Of a stretch of DNA of 64,000 bases, positions 32,907-41,896 are shown in pieces. A program made the position numbers and the translations under genes. This stretch comes from Plantactinospora endophytica (lineage in GTDB: Bacteria > Actinomycetota > Actinomycetes > Mycobacteriales > Micromonosporaceae). Every line of letters starts with the position of its first letter. The stretch's first letter is position 1. The notes beneath the pieces were generated by a model. It was not told the origin of the DNA and did not search any database. It saw only the letters and a list, made by a program, of their open reading frames with translations. The stretch is taken from contig NZ_BONW01000032.1 in NCBI RefSeq assembly GCF_016862915.1, forward strand, positions 1 through 64,000, in the 5' to 3' direction.

Positions 32907-35036
32907 ATGACCGAGCGACCCCGGCTGCTCCCCCTGCTCGGCCCGGCGGGCCACGGCGGGCGTGACGCCATGACCTGCATCTACCGTTGCGGCAACGCGT
33001 GTGCCCACCCGGTGCCCAACGAGTCCGACAACCCGTACTTCGGTGATGTCGTCCAGACCGAGGTGAGCCGGCGCGGTGTCGTCCGGGCCGGCGCGGTCGG
33101 CGCCCTGGTGCTCGGCTTCGGCGGCGCGGCGGCCGGCGCGCTCGCCGGCTCCCCGGCGATGGCCGCACCGGGGAACGGTTCCGGCGCGACGCTGCCCGAG
33201 GTGCAGGACTTCACCCCGGCCCGGCGGCCGGGCAACGCGGCGCTCACCTTCAAGCCGATCCCGCCGAACAAGCTCGACACCCTGGTGGTGCCGAACGGGT
33301 ACGACCACTCCGTGGTGATCCGCTGGGGCGACCCGGTGCTGCCCGGCGCGCCCGAGCTGGACGTGCACAAGCAGACCGCCGCCCGGCAGACGCAGCAGTT
33401 CGGCTACAACAACGACTTCGTCGGGGTACTGCCGCTGGACCGCAAGGGCGAGCGGGCGCTGCTGGTGGTGAACCACGAGTACACCAACGAGAACCTGATG
33501 TTCCCGAACTTCACCACCTTCGACGCGATGAGCGTGGAGCAGCTCCGGGTGGCGATGGCCGCGCACGGGCTCTCCGTGGTGGAGCTGGAGCGGGTCGGCG
33601 AGACCGGTGAGTGGAAGCCGGTCCGCAAGGGCAAGCTGAAGTACAACCGGCGGATCACCGCGCACACGACGAAGTTCGACTTCACCGGCCCGGCGGCCGG
33701 CTCGGCCTGGCTGAAGACGGCGGCGGACCCGAAGGGCCGGACCGCGATCGGCACGCTGAACAACTGCGCCGGCGGGGTCACCCCGTGGGGCACGGTGCTC
33801 TCCGGTGAGGAGAACTTCAACCAGTACTTCGTCGGCGCCGACGGCGCACCGGAGACGCTGAAGCCGAAGCTGGCCCGCTACGGCATCACCACCACCGCCC
33901 GCTACCCCGCCGACAGCCGGAAGTGGGAGCGCGCCGACGAGCGGTTCGACCTGGCCAAGCACCCGAACGAGGCGCACCGGTTCGGCTGGATCGTCGAGGT
34001 CGACCCGTTCGACCCGGAGGCCGCACCGCGCAAGCACACCGCGTTGGGCCGGTTCAAGCACGAGGGCGCGAACGTCATCGTGGCCAAGGACGACCGGGTC
34101 GTCGCGTACATGGGCGACGACGAGCGGTTCGACTACCTCTACAAGTTCGTCTCGGACAAGAAGTTCAAGAAGGGCGACTCCTGGACCGCCCGGGAGCACA
34201 ACCTCACCCTGCTGGAGTCCGGCACGCTCTACGTGGCGAAGCTCGACTACACCAGCGCCGACGAGATCGACGGCTCCGGCAAGGTACCGAGCGACGGCGC
34301 GTTCAACGGCCGGGGCAAGTGGATCAAGCTGGTCCGGGGCAACACGTCGTACGTACCCGGAATGACCGCCGCCGACGTGCTCACCTTCACCCGGCTCGCC
34401 GGTGACGCGGTCGGGGCGACCAAGATGGACCGTCCGGAGGACGTCGAGCCGAGCCTGCTCACCGGCAAGGTGTACGTGGCGCTGACCAACAACACCAACC
34501 GGGGCGTCGGGACCAACCCGAAGGCCGACGAGGCGAACCCGCGCACCAACAACAAGCACGGGCACGTGCTGGAGCTGGTCGAGGACCGGGGCGACAACAC
34601 CTCGGAGACCTTCGCCTGGTCGGTACCGATCGTCTGCGGCGACCCGGCCGACGCGTCGACGTACTTCGCCGGCTACGACAAGACGAAGGTGTCGCCGATC
34701 TCCTGCCCGGACAACGTGGCGTTCGACGGCTCCGGCAACCTCTGGATCTCGACCGACGGCAACGCGCTGGGCAGCAACGACGGCCTCTTCGCCACCGCGA
34801 TCGAGGGACCGGAGCGCGGCCACCTCAAGCAGTTCCTCACCGTGCCGCTCGGCGCGGAGACCTGCGGCCCGTTCATCACCACCGACAACCGCTCGGTCTT
34901 CGTGGCCGTGCAGCACCCGGGCGAGCTGAGCGGCGCCTCGCTGGAGAACCCGGCGTCCAACTGGCCGGACGGCGACTTCGCCAAGCCCGGCGTGGTGGTC
35001 ACCTGGCGGCTCGACGGCGACGTCGTCGGTAGCTGA
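32907..35036 (+). CDS. phoX: PhoX-family alkaline phosphatase, Tat-exported
   Basis: 709 residues. After about 50 residues a twin-arginine signal is seen (VSRRGVVRAGAVGALVLGFG, ending SPAMAAP), then the PhoX domain with conserved blocks FGYNNDFVG, LLVVNHEYTNENLM, NNCAGGVTPWGTVLSGEEN, RFKHEGANV, and near the end CPDNVAFDGSGNLWISTDG and CGPFITTDNRSVFVAVQHPG. PhoX enzymes are calcium- and iron-dependent phosphatases that release phosphate from organic esters outside the cell. The ATG at 32907 has GAGGAGG upstream; the open frame starts earlier but in non-coding sequence. The PHO-box-like repeat upstream and the hairpin after the stop make it a single-gene unit, probably induced in phosphate starvation. 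Confidence 0.92.
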   Translation: MTERPRLLPLLGPAGHGGRDAMTCIYRCGNACAHPVPNESDNPYFGDVVQTEVSRRGVVRAGAVGALVLGFGGAAAGALAGSPAMAAPGNGSGATLPEVQDFTPARRPGNAALTFKPIPPNKLDTLVVPNGYDHSVVIRWGDPVLPGAPELDVHKQTAARQTQQFGYNNDFVGVLPLDRKGERALLVVNHEYTNENLMFPNFTTFDAMSVEQLRVAMAAHGLSVVELERVGETGEWKPVRKGKLKYNRRITAHTTKFDFTGPAAGSAWLKTAADPKGRTAIGTLNNCAGGVTPWGTVLSGEENFNQYFVGADGAPETLKPKLARYGITTTARYPADSRKWERADERFDLAKHPNEAHRFGWIVEVDPFDPEAAPRKHTALGRFKHEGANVIVAKDDRVVAYMGDDERFDYLYKFVSDKKFKKGDSWTAREHNLTLLESGTLYVAKLDYTSADEIDGSGKVPSDGAFNGRGKWIKLVRGNTSYVPGMTAADVLTFTRLAGDAVGATKMDRPEDVEPSLLTGKVYVALTNNTNRGVGTNPKADEANPRTNNKHGHVLELVEDRGDNTSETFAWSVPIVCGDPADASTYFAGYDKTKVSPISCPDNVAFDGSGNLWISTDGNALGSNDGLFATAIEGPERGHLKQFLTVPLGAETCGPFITTDNRSVFVAVQHPGELSGASLENPASNWPDGDFAKPGVVVTWRLDGDVVGS

Positions 35037-35052
35037 CCCGAAGCACTGCTCC

Positions 35053-35091
35053 GTGGCCTCCTGCCGCCCCTCGGGGGTGGCAGGAGGCCAC
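35053..35091. terminator. Hairpin terminator after phoX
   Basis: A perfect 13-bp stem, GTGGCCTCCTGCC (35053-35065) with GGCAGGAGGCCAC (35079-35091), whose loop can itself pair CCCC with GGGG. No T-tract follows, as is common in GC-rich actinobacteria. It lies between the convergent phoX and IclR genes and could serve both. Confidence 0.8.
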
Positions 35092-35164
35092 ATCCGTTTC
35101 CGACGCCGCCCCCGGAACCCGCACCCGGTGCGGACGACGAGAACTGACGGGACGGACTCGTGGG

Positions 35165-35947
35165 TCAGGTTTCCGAGGCGAGGCCGTCGGCGACGGCCCG
35201 GGCCACCGCCAGCAGCTTGGCCCGGACCACCCGCGCCGAGGTCATCATCTCGGCGGCCGGCAGCGCGCAGGCGAGCACCACCCGCCGTTCCATGTCCTTG
35301 TCCGGGCTGACGAGTACGGCCGCGCAGGCGACACCGTGCCGGAACTGCCCCAGCTCCAGGTGCATCCCGCGCCGGTCCCCGGCCGCCAGGTCCGCCTCGA
35401 ACGCGTCGGCGGCGACCAGGGTGGCCGAGGTGAACGGGCGCATGCCGTACTCGCGCAGGTAGCGGAAGCGCTGCTCCGGGGTGAGCGTGGCCAGCAGCCC
35501 CTTGCCGAGCGCGGTGGCGTGGGCGCCCTCGTCGAAGCCGGGCACCAGGTCCTCCAGGTACGGCGACCGGGGTCCCTCGGCGAGCGCCGTGATCGCCACC
35601 TGCCCGCCGACGAACCGCCCCAGGTAGTGGCTGTAGCCCGTGTCGGAGGCGGCCCGCCGCAGCGACTCGCCCACCGCAGGGGGGCCACGGAACGCGGTGA
35701 CCAGTTCGCGGTACCGGTCCGCCACCTCCAACCCGACGATGTACGTGCCGTCTTCGCGCCTGATCACGTAGCCCTCGTAGGCGAGCGTGCGGACCAGGTG
35801 GTACGTGGTGGCCACAGTCAACTCGCAACGCCGGGCAATCTGTTTCACGGTCAGGCCCTTCGGTGCCCGTCCCACCGCTTCGAGCACGCGCAAGGCACGC
35901 GACACGCTGCGGATCAGGTCCGAAGGTTCCGCCAAGGGGTCGCGCAC
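35165..35947 (-). CDS. IclR-family transcriptional regulator
   Basis: 260 residues. A winged helix-turn-helix spans about residues 10-75 (SVSRALRVLEAVGRAPKGLTVKQIA, CELTVATTYHLVRTL) and an IclR ligand domain follows (LVPGFDEGAHATALGKGLLA, ALPAAEM). I take the GTG at 35947, since GGAGG at 35957-35953 is correctly spaced for it but would touch the GTG at 35953. It is divergent from an MFS transporter gene and probably controls it. The effector is unknown. Confidence 0.9.
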   Translation of the reverse strand: MRDPLAEPSDLIRSVSRALRVLEAVGRAPKGLTVKQIARRCELTVATTYHLVRTLAYEGYVIRREDGTYIVGLEVADRYRELVTAFRGPPAVGESLRRAASDTGYSHYLGRFVGGQVAITALAEGPRSPYLEDLVPGFDEGAHATALGKGLLATLTPEQRFRYLREYGMRPFTSATLVAADAFEADLAAGDRRGMHLELGQFRHGVACAAVLVSPDKDMERRVVLACALPAAEMMTSARVVRAKLLAVARAVADGLASET

Positions 35948-36085
35948 AACCACCTCCGCCGCCGGGGACTTACAGAATATGAAAAACCGGGCGCCTGCGA
36001 AATGCCCGATCGGATTGAGGATGCCAGATCTACGGCGACCGTGCGTGCAGCCACGGACACGATCGGTTCATACGGGCGGCTCGCG

Positions 36086-36091
36086 TAGGCT
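36086..36091 (+). promoter_or_regulatory. Candidate -10 of leaderless MFS mRNA
   Basis: TAGGCT lies eight bases before the ATG at 36100 and no ribosome binding site is present, which suggests a leaderless or nearly leaderless transcript. Confidence 0.4.
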
Positions 36092-36099
36092 CGTCCCAA

Positions 36100-37419
36100 A
36101 TGGCCGATCTAACCGAGAACACCCCGCAGGCCGTAACTTACGCACGGCCGACTCGTACCGTGCTCGCCGCCACCGTCGTCACGGTGGCCGGCGTGCTGCC
36201 GGTCTTCCTGATCGGCGGACTCGCCGTCCAACTCGGCGCCGAACTGGACTTCTCCCCCGCCGGGCTGGGGCTGGCGGTCGCCGTCTACTTCGGCGTCAGC
36301 GCACTCGCCTCCGTCCCGTCCGGCGCCCTCGTCGAGCGGTACGGCCCGGCCGTGGTCGCCCGGGCCAGTCTGCTGCTGGTCGCCGCCGCCATGTTGGCGG
36401 TCGCCACCGTGGCGCGCAGCTATCCCGTACTGCTCGTCCTGCTGGCGGTGGTCGCCCTGGCGAATCCGCTCGGCCAGATGGCCAGCAACGCCACCCTGGC
36501 ACACCGGGTGCCACCCGGCCGGCAGGGACTGTCGTTCGGGATCAAACAGGCCGCCATCCCGGCCGGCACGCTGCTGGCCGGCGCCGCCGTACCGGCCGTG
36601 GCGCTGACCGTCGGCTGGCGCTGGGCGTTCGTCGCCGCCGCCGTACTGGCGCTGGCGATCCTGCCGGTCGTACCCGCCGGTGGCAGGCGGACCAGCAGCC
36701 CGGCGCAGCGGCGCGGCGAGCGGGCCACCGGGGCGTTGGTCGCGCTCGGCGTGGCCGGCACGCTGGCCGCCGGCTCGGCGAACGCCCTCGGCACCTTCCT
36801 GGTCGACTCGGCGGCGGCCCGAGGGCTCTCACCGGGGCTCGCCGGGCTGCTGCTGACCCTCGGCGGCGCCGTCTGCCTGGTCTCCCGGGTGCTGATGGGC
36901 GCGCTCGCCGACCGCCGCTCCGGCGGCCACCTCAACGTCGTCGCCGGCATGCTGGCGGTCGGTGCCGGTGGACTGGGCCTGCTGCACCTGGCCGGCTCGG
37001 CCCCACTGGTGATCGGCGTGGTACTCGCCTTCGGCCTGGGCTGGGCCTGGCCCGGGCTGCTCAACTTCGCCGTGGTCCGGCTGCATCCGCAGGCGCCGAC
37101 CACCGCCACCTCGATCACCCAGACCGGCGTGTACGCGGGCGGCTGCCTCGGCCCGCTCAGCCTCGGCACCCTCGCCGACCACCTCGGGTACCCGACGATG
37201 TGGCTGGTCGCGGCGACCGCGATGCTGCTCGCCGCCGGGCTGATGCTGACCGGCCGCCGAATGCTGCTGACCGCGCTCCGCCGCCGGCGCGACGGCGCCG
37301 ACCCTACGGCCGACAGCCCGACCGTCGACAACCCGAGCCGGATCCCCCGGCAGCGTCAGACGCCCCCGACGCCGACCGAGCGAACCGAGAGCGGTGAGAC
37401 GGATTCTGCGGTGGCCTGA
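36100..37419 (+). CDS. MFS transporter
   Basis: 439 residues with about twelve membrane helices. The block SGALVERYGPAVVARASLL after helix 2 and the equivalent LMGALADRRSGGHLNV in the second half are the MFS loop motifs. The protein resembles the cyanate/nitrite-type (CynX/NimT) and other small-molecule exporters, but the substrate is not readable. A polar, Pro/Thr-rich tail of 50 residues follows the last helix. It is divergent from an IclR regulator 152 bp away. Confidence 0.88.
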   Translation: MADLTENTPQAVTYARPTRTVLAATVVTVAGVLPVFLIGGLAVQLGAELDFSPAGLGLAVAVYFGVSALASVPSGALVERYGPAVVARASLLLVAAAMLAVATVARSYPVLLVLLAVVALANPLGQMASNATLAHRVPPGRQGLSFGIKQAAIPAGTLLAGAAVPAVALTVGWRWAFVAAAVLALAILPVVPAGGRRTSSPAQRRGERATGALVALGVAGTLAAGSANALGTFLVDSAAARGLSPGLAGLLLTLGGAVCLVSRVLMGALADRRSGGHLNVVAGMLAVGAGGLGLLHLAGSAPLVIGVVLAFGLGWAWPGLLNFAVVRLHPQAPTTATSITQTGVYAGGCLGPLSLGTLADHLGYPTMWLVAATAMLLAAGLMLTGRRMLLTALRRRRDGADPTADSPTVDNPSRIPRQRQTPPTPTERTESGETDSAVA

Positions 37420-37567
37420 CCCGCTGGGCACCCTCGAACCCGGGAAAGCTCGCCACAGCGGCATACGGCGGTTTGAACCGAGGTTCCGAGCCGGTTCCGA
37501 GCAGCGTTCTGAACTGAAATTCCGGCCGGTGTCTCGAAACGTTGCAGCCGGGGTCGCGGGCGGGCGG

Positions 37568-38614
37568 TCAGCCGGTGCGGTCGGCGATGAAGTCGCAGAG
37601 CGATTCGAGCGCCTGCCGGGGTGCGCTGTCGGGCAGCGGGGCGAGGCAGGCGCGGGCCTCCTCGGCGTAGCTGCGTACCGTCTCCCGGGCACGCTTCAGC
37701 GCCGGAGACTCCCGGAGCAGGCCGAGCGCCTCGGCGTGCAGCGCGTCGTCGGTGATCGAGCCGAGGGCCAGGATCTCGCGCAGCCGTACCGAGGCGGCGT
37801 CGCCGTCGTCGGCGCCGAGCGCGTACAGCACCGGCAGGGTCGGTACGCCCTCCCGCAGGTCGGTGCCGGGAGTCTTGCCGGACTGGACCGACTCGGAGGA
37901 GATGTCGAGCAGGTCGTCGGAGAGCTGGAAGGCGATCCCGATCGTCTCGCCCCAGCCGGCCAGTGCCTCGATCTGGGGGGCCGGGGCGCCGCCGAACATC
38001 CCGCCGAACCGCACCGAGGTGGCGATCAGGGAGCCGGTCTTCTCGGCGATCACGTTCAGGTAGTGCGCGACCGGGTCGGTGTCGCCGCGCGGGCCGACGG
38101 TCTCGGCGATCTGCCCGTGCACCAGTCGGGCGAACGTCCGGGCCTGCAACCGGACCGCCTCGGTGCCGAGGTCGGCGGCGATGTCGGCGGCGCGGGCGAA
38201 CAGGTAGTCGCCGACCAGGATCGCCACCGCGTTGCCCCACCGGGAGTTGGCGCTCACCGCCCCCCGGCGCACCGGCGCCTCGTCCATCACGTCGTCGTGG
38301 TAGAGCGTCGCCAGGTGGGTGAGTTCCATCACCACCGCCGCCGGTACCACCTGCGGGGCGTGCGGATCACCGAACTGGGCGCCGAGGGCTACCAGCAGCG
38401 GCCGGAACCGCTTGCCGCCGGCATGCACCAGATGCCGGGCCGCCTCGTCCACCATCGGGTCGGCGCTGGCGATGTTGGCGCGCAGCTCCGTCTCCACCTT
38501 GGCCAGCACGCCGGCCACCGATGCTTCCACTTGGGCATCCGCGAAGTCGAGCCCGATCGAGTCGAGCCCGAGCCCCGCCATGCCGCCAGCCGTTCCCCCC
38601 ACGCCTTCAACCAT
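37568..38614 (-). CDS. Long-chain polyprenyl diphosphate synthase (menaquinone side chain)
   Basis: About 348 residues. The first Asp-rich motif is in LYHDDVMDEAPVRRG and the second in QLSDDLLDISSESVQSGKTPGTDL, with the GGKRFRPLL block before and the EKTGSL block between. It condenses isopentenyl diphosphate units onto an allylic primer, probably to make the menaquinone side chain, given menG, menJ and mqnC nearby. Start choice is uncertain: ATG 38614, or ATG 38581, which has a GGGGGGAA stretch upstream. It lies 66 bp after nuoN on the same strand, so it may be part of the nuo transcript. Confidence 0.88.
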   Translation of the reverse strand: MVEGVGGTAGGMAGLGLDSIGLDFADAQVEASVAGVLAKVETELRANIASADPMVDEAARHLVHAGGKRFRPLLVALGAQFGDPHAPQVVPAAVVMELTHLATLYHDDVMDEAPVRRGAVSANSRWGNAVAILVGDYLFARAADIAADLGTEAVRLQARTFARLVHGQIAETVGPRGDTDPVAHYLNVIAEKTGSLIATSVRFGGMFGGAPAPQIEALAGWGETIGIAFQLSDDLLDISSESVQSGKTPGTDLREGVPTLPVLYALGADDGDAASVRLREILALGSITDDALHAEALGLLRESPALKRARETVRSYAEEARACLAPLPDSAPRQALESLCDFIADRTG

Positions 38615-38680
38615 GCCACACCCGCCGGCCAACCCCTGGTCGGGGGCGGTTGACCTCGGAGAGGGCGTGGGGGTGGCCCG

Positions 38681-40237
38681 TCATCGGACGAATTCGGCGG
38701 CGCCGTTGGCGAGATCCAGCAGCGGCGCCGGGGCGACCCCGAGCACCAGGGTGGCCAGTACGCCGATGGCCAGCGCGGTCGTGGTCAGTCCGCCCGGCAG
38801 CGACACCGTCGGGGTGGACTCGCCCGGCTCGGAGAGCCACATCATCACCACGACCCGCAGGTACGGGAAGGCGAGGATCATGCTGGTCAGCACGCCCGCG
38901 ATCACCAGCCAGGACTGCCCCGCGTCCAGCGCCGCCCCGAACACCGCGAACTTGCTGGTGAAGCCGGAGGTCAGCGGAATGCCGGCGAAGGCGAGCAGCA
39001 GGAAGGTGAACAGCCCGGCGAGGAGCGGCGAACGCCGGCCCAGCCCGGCCCACCGGGACAGGTGGGTCGCCTCGCCGTCCGCGTCCCGGACCAGGGTCAC
39101 CACGCCGAACGCGGCGAGCACCGTGAAGCCGTACGCGACGAGGTAGAACATCGTGCTGGACAGGCCGTCCTTGGAGATCGCCAGCGCGCCGACCAGCAGG
39201 TAACCGGCGTTCGCCACCGAGGAGTACGCGAGCAGCCGCTTGATGTCGGTCTGGGTGACCGCGAGGATCGCCCCGACCAGCATCGTCAGCACCGCGATGC
39301 CACCGAGCACCGGCGTGAAGTCCCAGCTCGCGCCGGAGAACGCGACGTGCAGCACCCGGAGCAGACCGCCGAACGCGGCGACCTTGGTGCAGGCGGCCAT
39401 GAAGCCGGTGATCGGGGTCGGCGCGCCCTGGTAGACGTCCGGGGTCCAGACGTGGAACGGCGCCGCCGCGATCTTGAACAGCAGGCCGATGGAGAGCAGC
39501 GCGAGGCCGGCGAAGAGCAGCACCTCGCTGGCGTCCGAGTCGGTGACCGCGGTCCGGATGGTGCCGAAGTCGACCCCGCCGCCGGAGGTGGTGCCGCCGG
39601 CCCCGACCGTGAAGCCGTAGACCAGCGCCATGCCGAACAGGAAGAACGCCGAGGCGTACGAGCCGAGCAGGAAGTACTTGAGTGCCGCCTCCTGGCTCAG
39701 CAACCGCCGACGCCGGGCCAGCGCGCAGAGCAGGTAGAGCGGCAGCGAGAAGACCTCCAGCGCGATGAACATCGTCAGCAGGTCGTTCGCGGCGACGAAG
39801 AGCAGCATGCCGGAGATGGCGAAAAGCGTCAGCGGGTACACCTCGGTCGCCCCGCCCTCGTCGGCGGCCTGCCGCTGGTCCTCGGGCGACCCGACGGTGA
39901 CGGCGGCGTGCGCGACGAACTCGCCGCCGCGCTGCACCGACCGTTCGCCGATCAGCAGCAGGCCCATCCCGCCGAGCACCAGGATCGCGCCCTGGAGGAA
40001 GAGCGTCGGGCCGTCGATCGCGACCGCCGAGCCGGCGGTGACCAGCCGGTCGTGCGCGTTCAGCACCACCGCGACCAGCGCGCCGACCACGGCCAGCAGG
40101 CCGAGCACGAGCTGCGCCAGGTGCCGGCGTGCCCGGGGCAGGATCGCCTCGACCAGGATGCCGAGGCAGGAGGCCCCGAACAGCACCAGGATCGGCGCCA
40201 GAGCCGCGTAGTCGATTGGCGGCAGCTTGAGATCCAT
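38681..40237 (-). CDS. nuoN: NADH-quinone oxidoreductase subunit N
   Basis: 518 residues, about fourteen membrane helices, an antiporter-like proton-pumping subunit of complex I. Typical blocks are FIALEVFSLPLYLLCAL, EAALKYFLLGSYASAFFLFG, PFHVWTPDVYQGAPTP with its conserved Lys-bearing neighbours, and QTDIKRLLAYSSVANAGYLL. A loop of about 25 polar residues (SPEDQRQAADEGG) early in the protein is somewhat longer than usual. It is the last nuo gene, 37 bp after nuoM, with AAGGAAGG before the ATG. Confidence 0.96.
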   Translation of the reverse strand: MDLKLPPIDYAALAPILVLFGASCLGILVEAILPRARRHLAQLVLGLLAVVGALVAVVLNAHDRLVTAGSAVAIDGPTLFLQGAILVLGGMGLLLIGERSVQRGGEFVAHAAVTVGSPEDQRQAADEGGATEVYPLTLFAISGMLLFVAANDLLTMFIALEVFSLPLYLLCALARRRRLLSQEAALKYFLLGSYASAFFLFGMALVYGFTVGAGGTTSGGGVDFGTIRTAVTDSDASEVLLFAGLALLSIGLLFKIAAAPFHVWTPDVYQGAPTPITGFMAACTKVAAFGGLLRVLHVAFSGASWDFTPVLGGIAVLTMLVGAILAVTQTDIKRLLAYSSVANAGYLLVGALAISKDGLSSTMFYLVAYGFTVLAAFGVVTLVRDADGEATHLSRWAGLGRRSPLLAGLFTFLLLAFAGIPLTSGFTSKFAVFGAALDAGQSWLVIAGVLTSMILAFPYLRVVVMMWLSEPGESTPTVSLPGGLTTTALAIGVLATLVLGVAPAPLLDLANGAAEFVR

Positions 40238-40274
40238 TATCGGACCTTCCTTACGTGCGCGACTGGCAGCCGGC

Positions 40275-41810
40275 TCACCGGTGTGCCTCCTGGACGGTGC
40301 CCACCGTCGGCGCCGGATCCTGCTTGCCGAGGTCCTGCTCCATGGTGGCCTGGACGGCGGGGTTGATGACGTCGGTGACCGGCTTCGGGTAGAAGCCGAG
40401 CAGCAGCAGCAACGCGATCAGCGGGGCGACCACGACCTTCTCCCGCACCGACATGTCCCGCCGCATCCCCTCGACCCCGGACAGCGCCGGGTTGAGCGTG
40501 CCCTGGGTGGTCCGCTGCACCATCCACAGCACGTACGCGGCGGCCAGGATGATCCCGGCGGTGGCGATGATCGCGACCGGCTTGTTGACCGTGTAGGTGC
40601 CGATCAGCACCAGGAACTCGGAGATGAACGGTGCCGTACCGGGCAGCGCCAGGGAGGCGAGACCGGCGAAGAACAGCACCCCGGCGAGTACCGGGACCAG
40701 CTTGCCGGCGCCGCCGAAGTCGGTGATCAGCGCGGAGCCGCGCCGGGCCACGAACATGCCGACGACCAGGAAGAGCAGGCCGGTGGCGAGACCGTGGTTG
40801 ACCATGTAGAGCACCGCGCCGGTGCCGGCCTGGGTGGTGAAGGCGAAGATGCCGACGCCGATGAAGCCGAAGTGCGCGATCGAGGTGTAGGAGACCAGCC
40901 GCTTGAGGTCGTTCTGGCCGACAGCCAGCAGGGCGGCGTAGATGATGCCGATCAGCGCCAGGGCGATCGCGTACGGGGCGAACCACTTGGACGCCTCGGG
41001 GAAGAGCGGCAGGCAGTACCGCAGGATGCCGAAGGTGCCGACCTTGTCCATGACGCCGACCAGCAGTGCGGCGGAACCGGCCGGGGCGGCGCCACCGGCG
41101 TCCGGCAGCCAGGTGTGGAACGGGAAGAACGGCGCCTTGATCGCGAAGGCGAGGAAGAAGCCGAGGAACAGCCAGCGCTCGGTACCGGTCGAGATGTCGA
41201 TCTGGGTCAGCGCCTGCCAGTCGAAGGTCTTGCCGCCGACCACCCAGAGCCCGATCACCGCGGCCAGCATGAAGAGGCCGCCGACCAGCGAGTAGAGGAA
41301 GAACTTCACCGCCGCGTACTGCCGCTGGTGGCCGCCGTAGCTGCCGATCAGGAAGTACATCGGCACCAGCATGACCTCGAAGAACACGTAGAACAGGAAG
41401 ACGTCGGCGGCGGCGAAGACACCGATCATCGTGCACTCGAGGAAGAGCAGCAGCGCGAAGTAGACCGGTACGGACCGCTTGGACTTCTCCGCGTCGTGCC
41501 ACGAGGCCAGGATCACCAGCGGGACCAGCAGGGCGATCAGCATCAGCATGACCAGCGCGATGCCGTCGGCGGCGAAGGTGAAGTTCACCCCCCAGCGCGG
41601 AATCCACGAGTACGACTCGCGGAGCTGGAGCCGGTCGCCGCCGGCCTCGAAGGCGATCCACATGAAGACGGAGAGCACCAGTACGAGAAGCGACCAGCCG
41701 AGCGCGATCCGCTTGGCCAGCTCACCCCGGCTGGCCGGCAGGAAGACCACCACCAGCGCGCCGACCAGCGGCGCGACGGTGAGCACCGAGAGGAAGGGGA
41801 AGTCGGACAT
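40275..41810 (-). CDS. nuoM: NADH-quinone oxidoreductase subunit M
   Basis: 511 residues, about fourteen membrane helices. Conserved blocks include LFYVFFEVMLVPMYFLIGSYG, FLAFAIKAPFFPFHTWLPDA, GQNDLKRLVSYTSIAHFGFI and VNHGLATGLLFLVVGM. It is one of the three antiporter-like proton channels of complex I. The ATG shares one base with the stop of a 28-codon frame that bridges the gap from nuoL, and GGAGG lies 12 bases upstream within that frame. Confidence 0.97.
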   Translation of the reverse strand: MSDFPFLSVLTVAPLVGALVVVFLPASRGELAKRIALGWSLLVLVLSVFMWIAFEAGGDRLQLRESYSWIPRWGVNFTFAADGIALVMLMLIALLVPLVILASWHDAEKSKRSVPVYFALLLFLECTMIGVFAAADVFLFYVFFEVMLVPMYFLIGSYGGHQRQYAAVKFFLYSLVGGLFMLAAVIGLWVVGGKTFDWQALTQIDISTGTERWLFLGFFLAFAIKAPFFPFHTWLPDAGGAAPAGSAALLVGVMDKVGTFGILRYCLPLFPEASKWFAPYAIALALIGIIYAALLAVGQNDLKRLVSYTSIAHFGFIGVGIFAFTTQAGTGAVLYMVNHGLATGLLFLVVGMFVARRGSALITDFGGAGKLVPVLAGVLFFAGLASLALPGTAPFISEFLVLIGTYTVNKPVAIIATAGIILAAAYVLWMVQRTTQGTLNPALSGVEGMRRDMSVREKVVVAPLIALLLLLGFYPKPVTDVINPAVQATMEQDLGKQDPAPTVGTVQEAHR

Positions 41811-41896
41811 TATTCGGCCTTACCTCCGTCGTCAGTGCCCGGCCGGTCGAGGTCGCCCGGCCGGTTCGGCGGGGCCGCTGGGTTGCGGTCGGTCAC
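41810..41896 (-). CDS. Possible 28-codon bridging ORF between nuoL and nuoM
   Basis: A frame starts at GTG 41896, overlapping the nuoL stop by GTGA, and ends in TAA sharing its last base with the nuoM ATG (TAATG). It encodes about 28 polar residues (start MTDRNPAAPPNRPGD, end DDGGKAE) with no known motif. The exact fit at both ends suggests that ribosomes may pass through it to keep nuoL and nuoM translation coupled, or it may be the decayed remnant of a linking segment. It carries the nuoM ribosome binding site. Confidence 0.35.
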   Translation of the reverse strand: MTDRNPAAPPNRPGDLDRPGTDDGGKAE

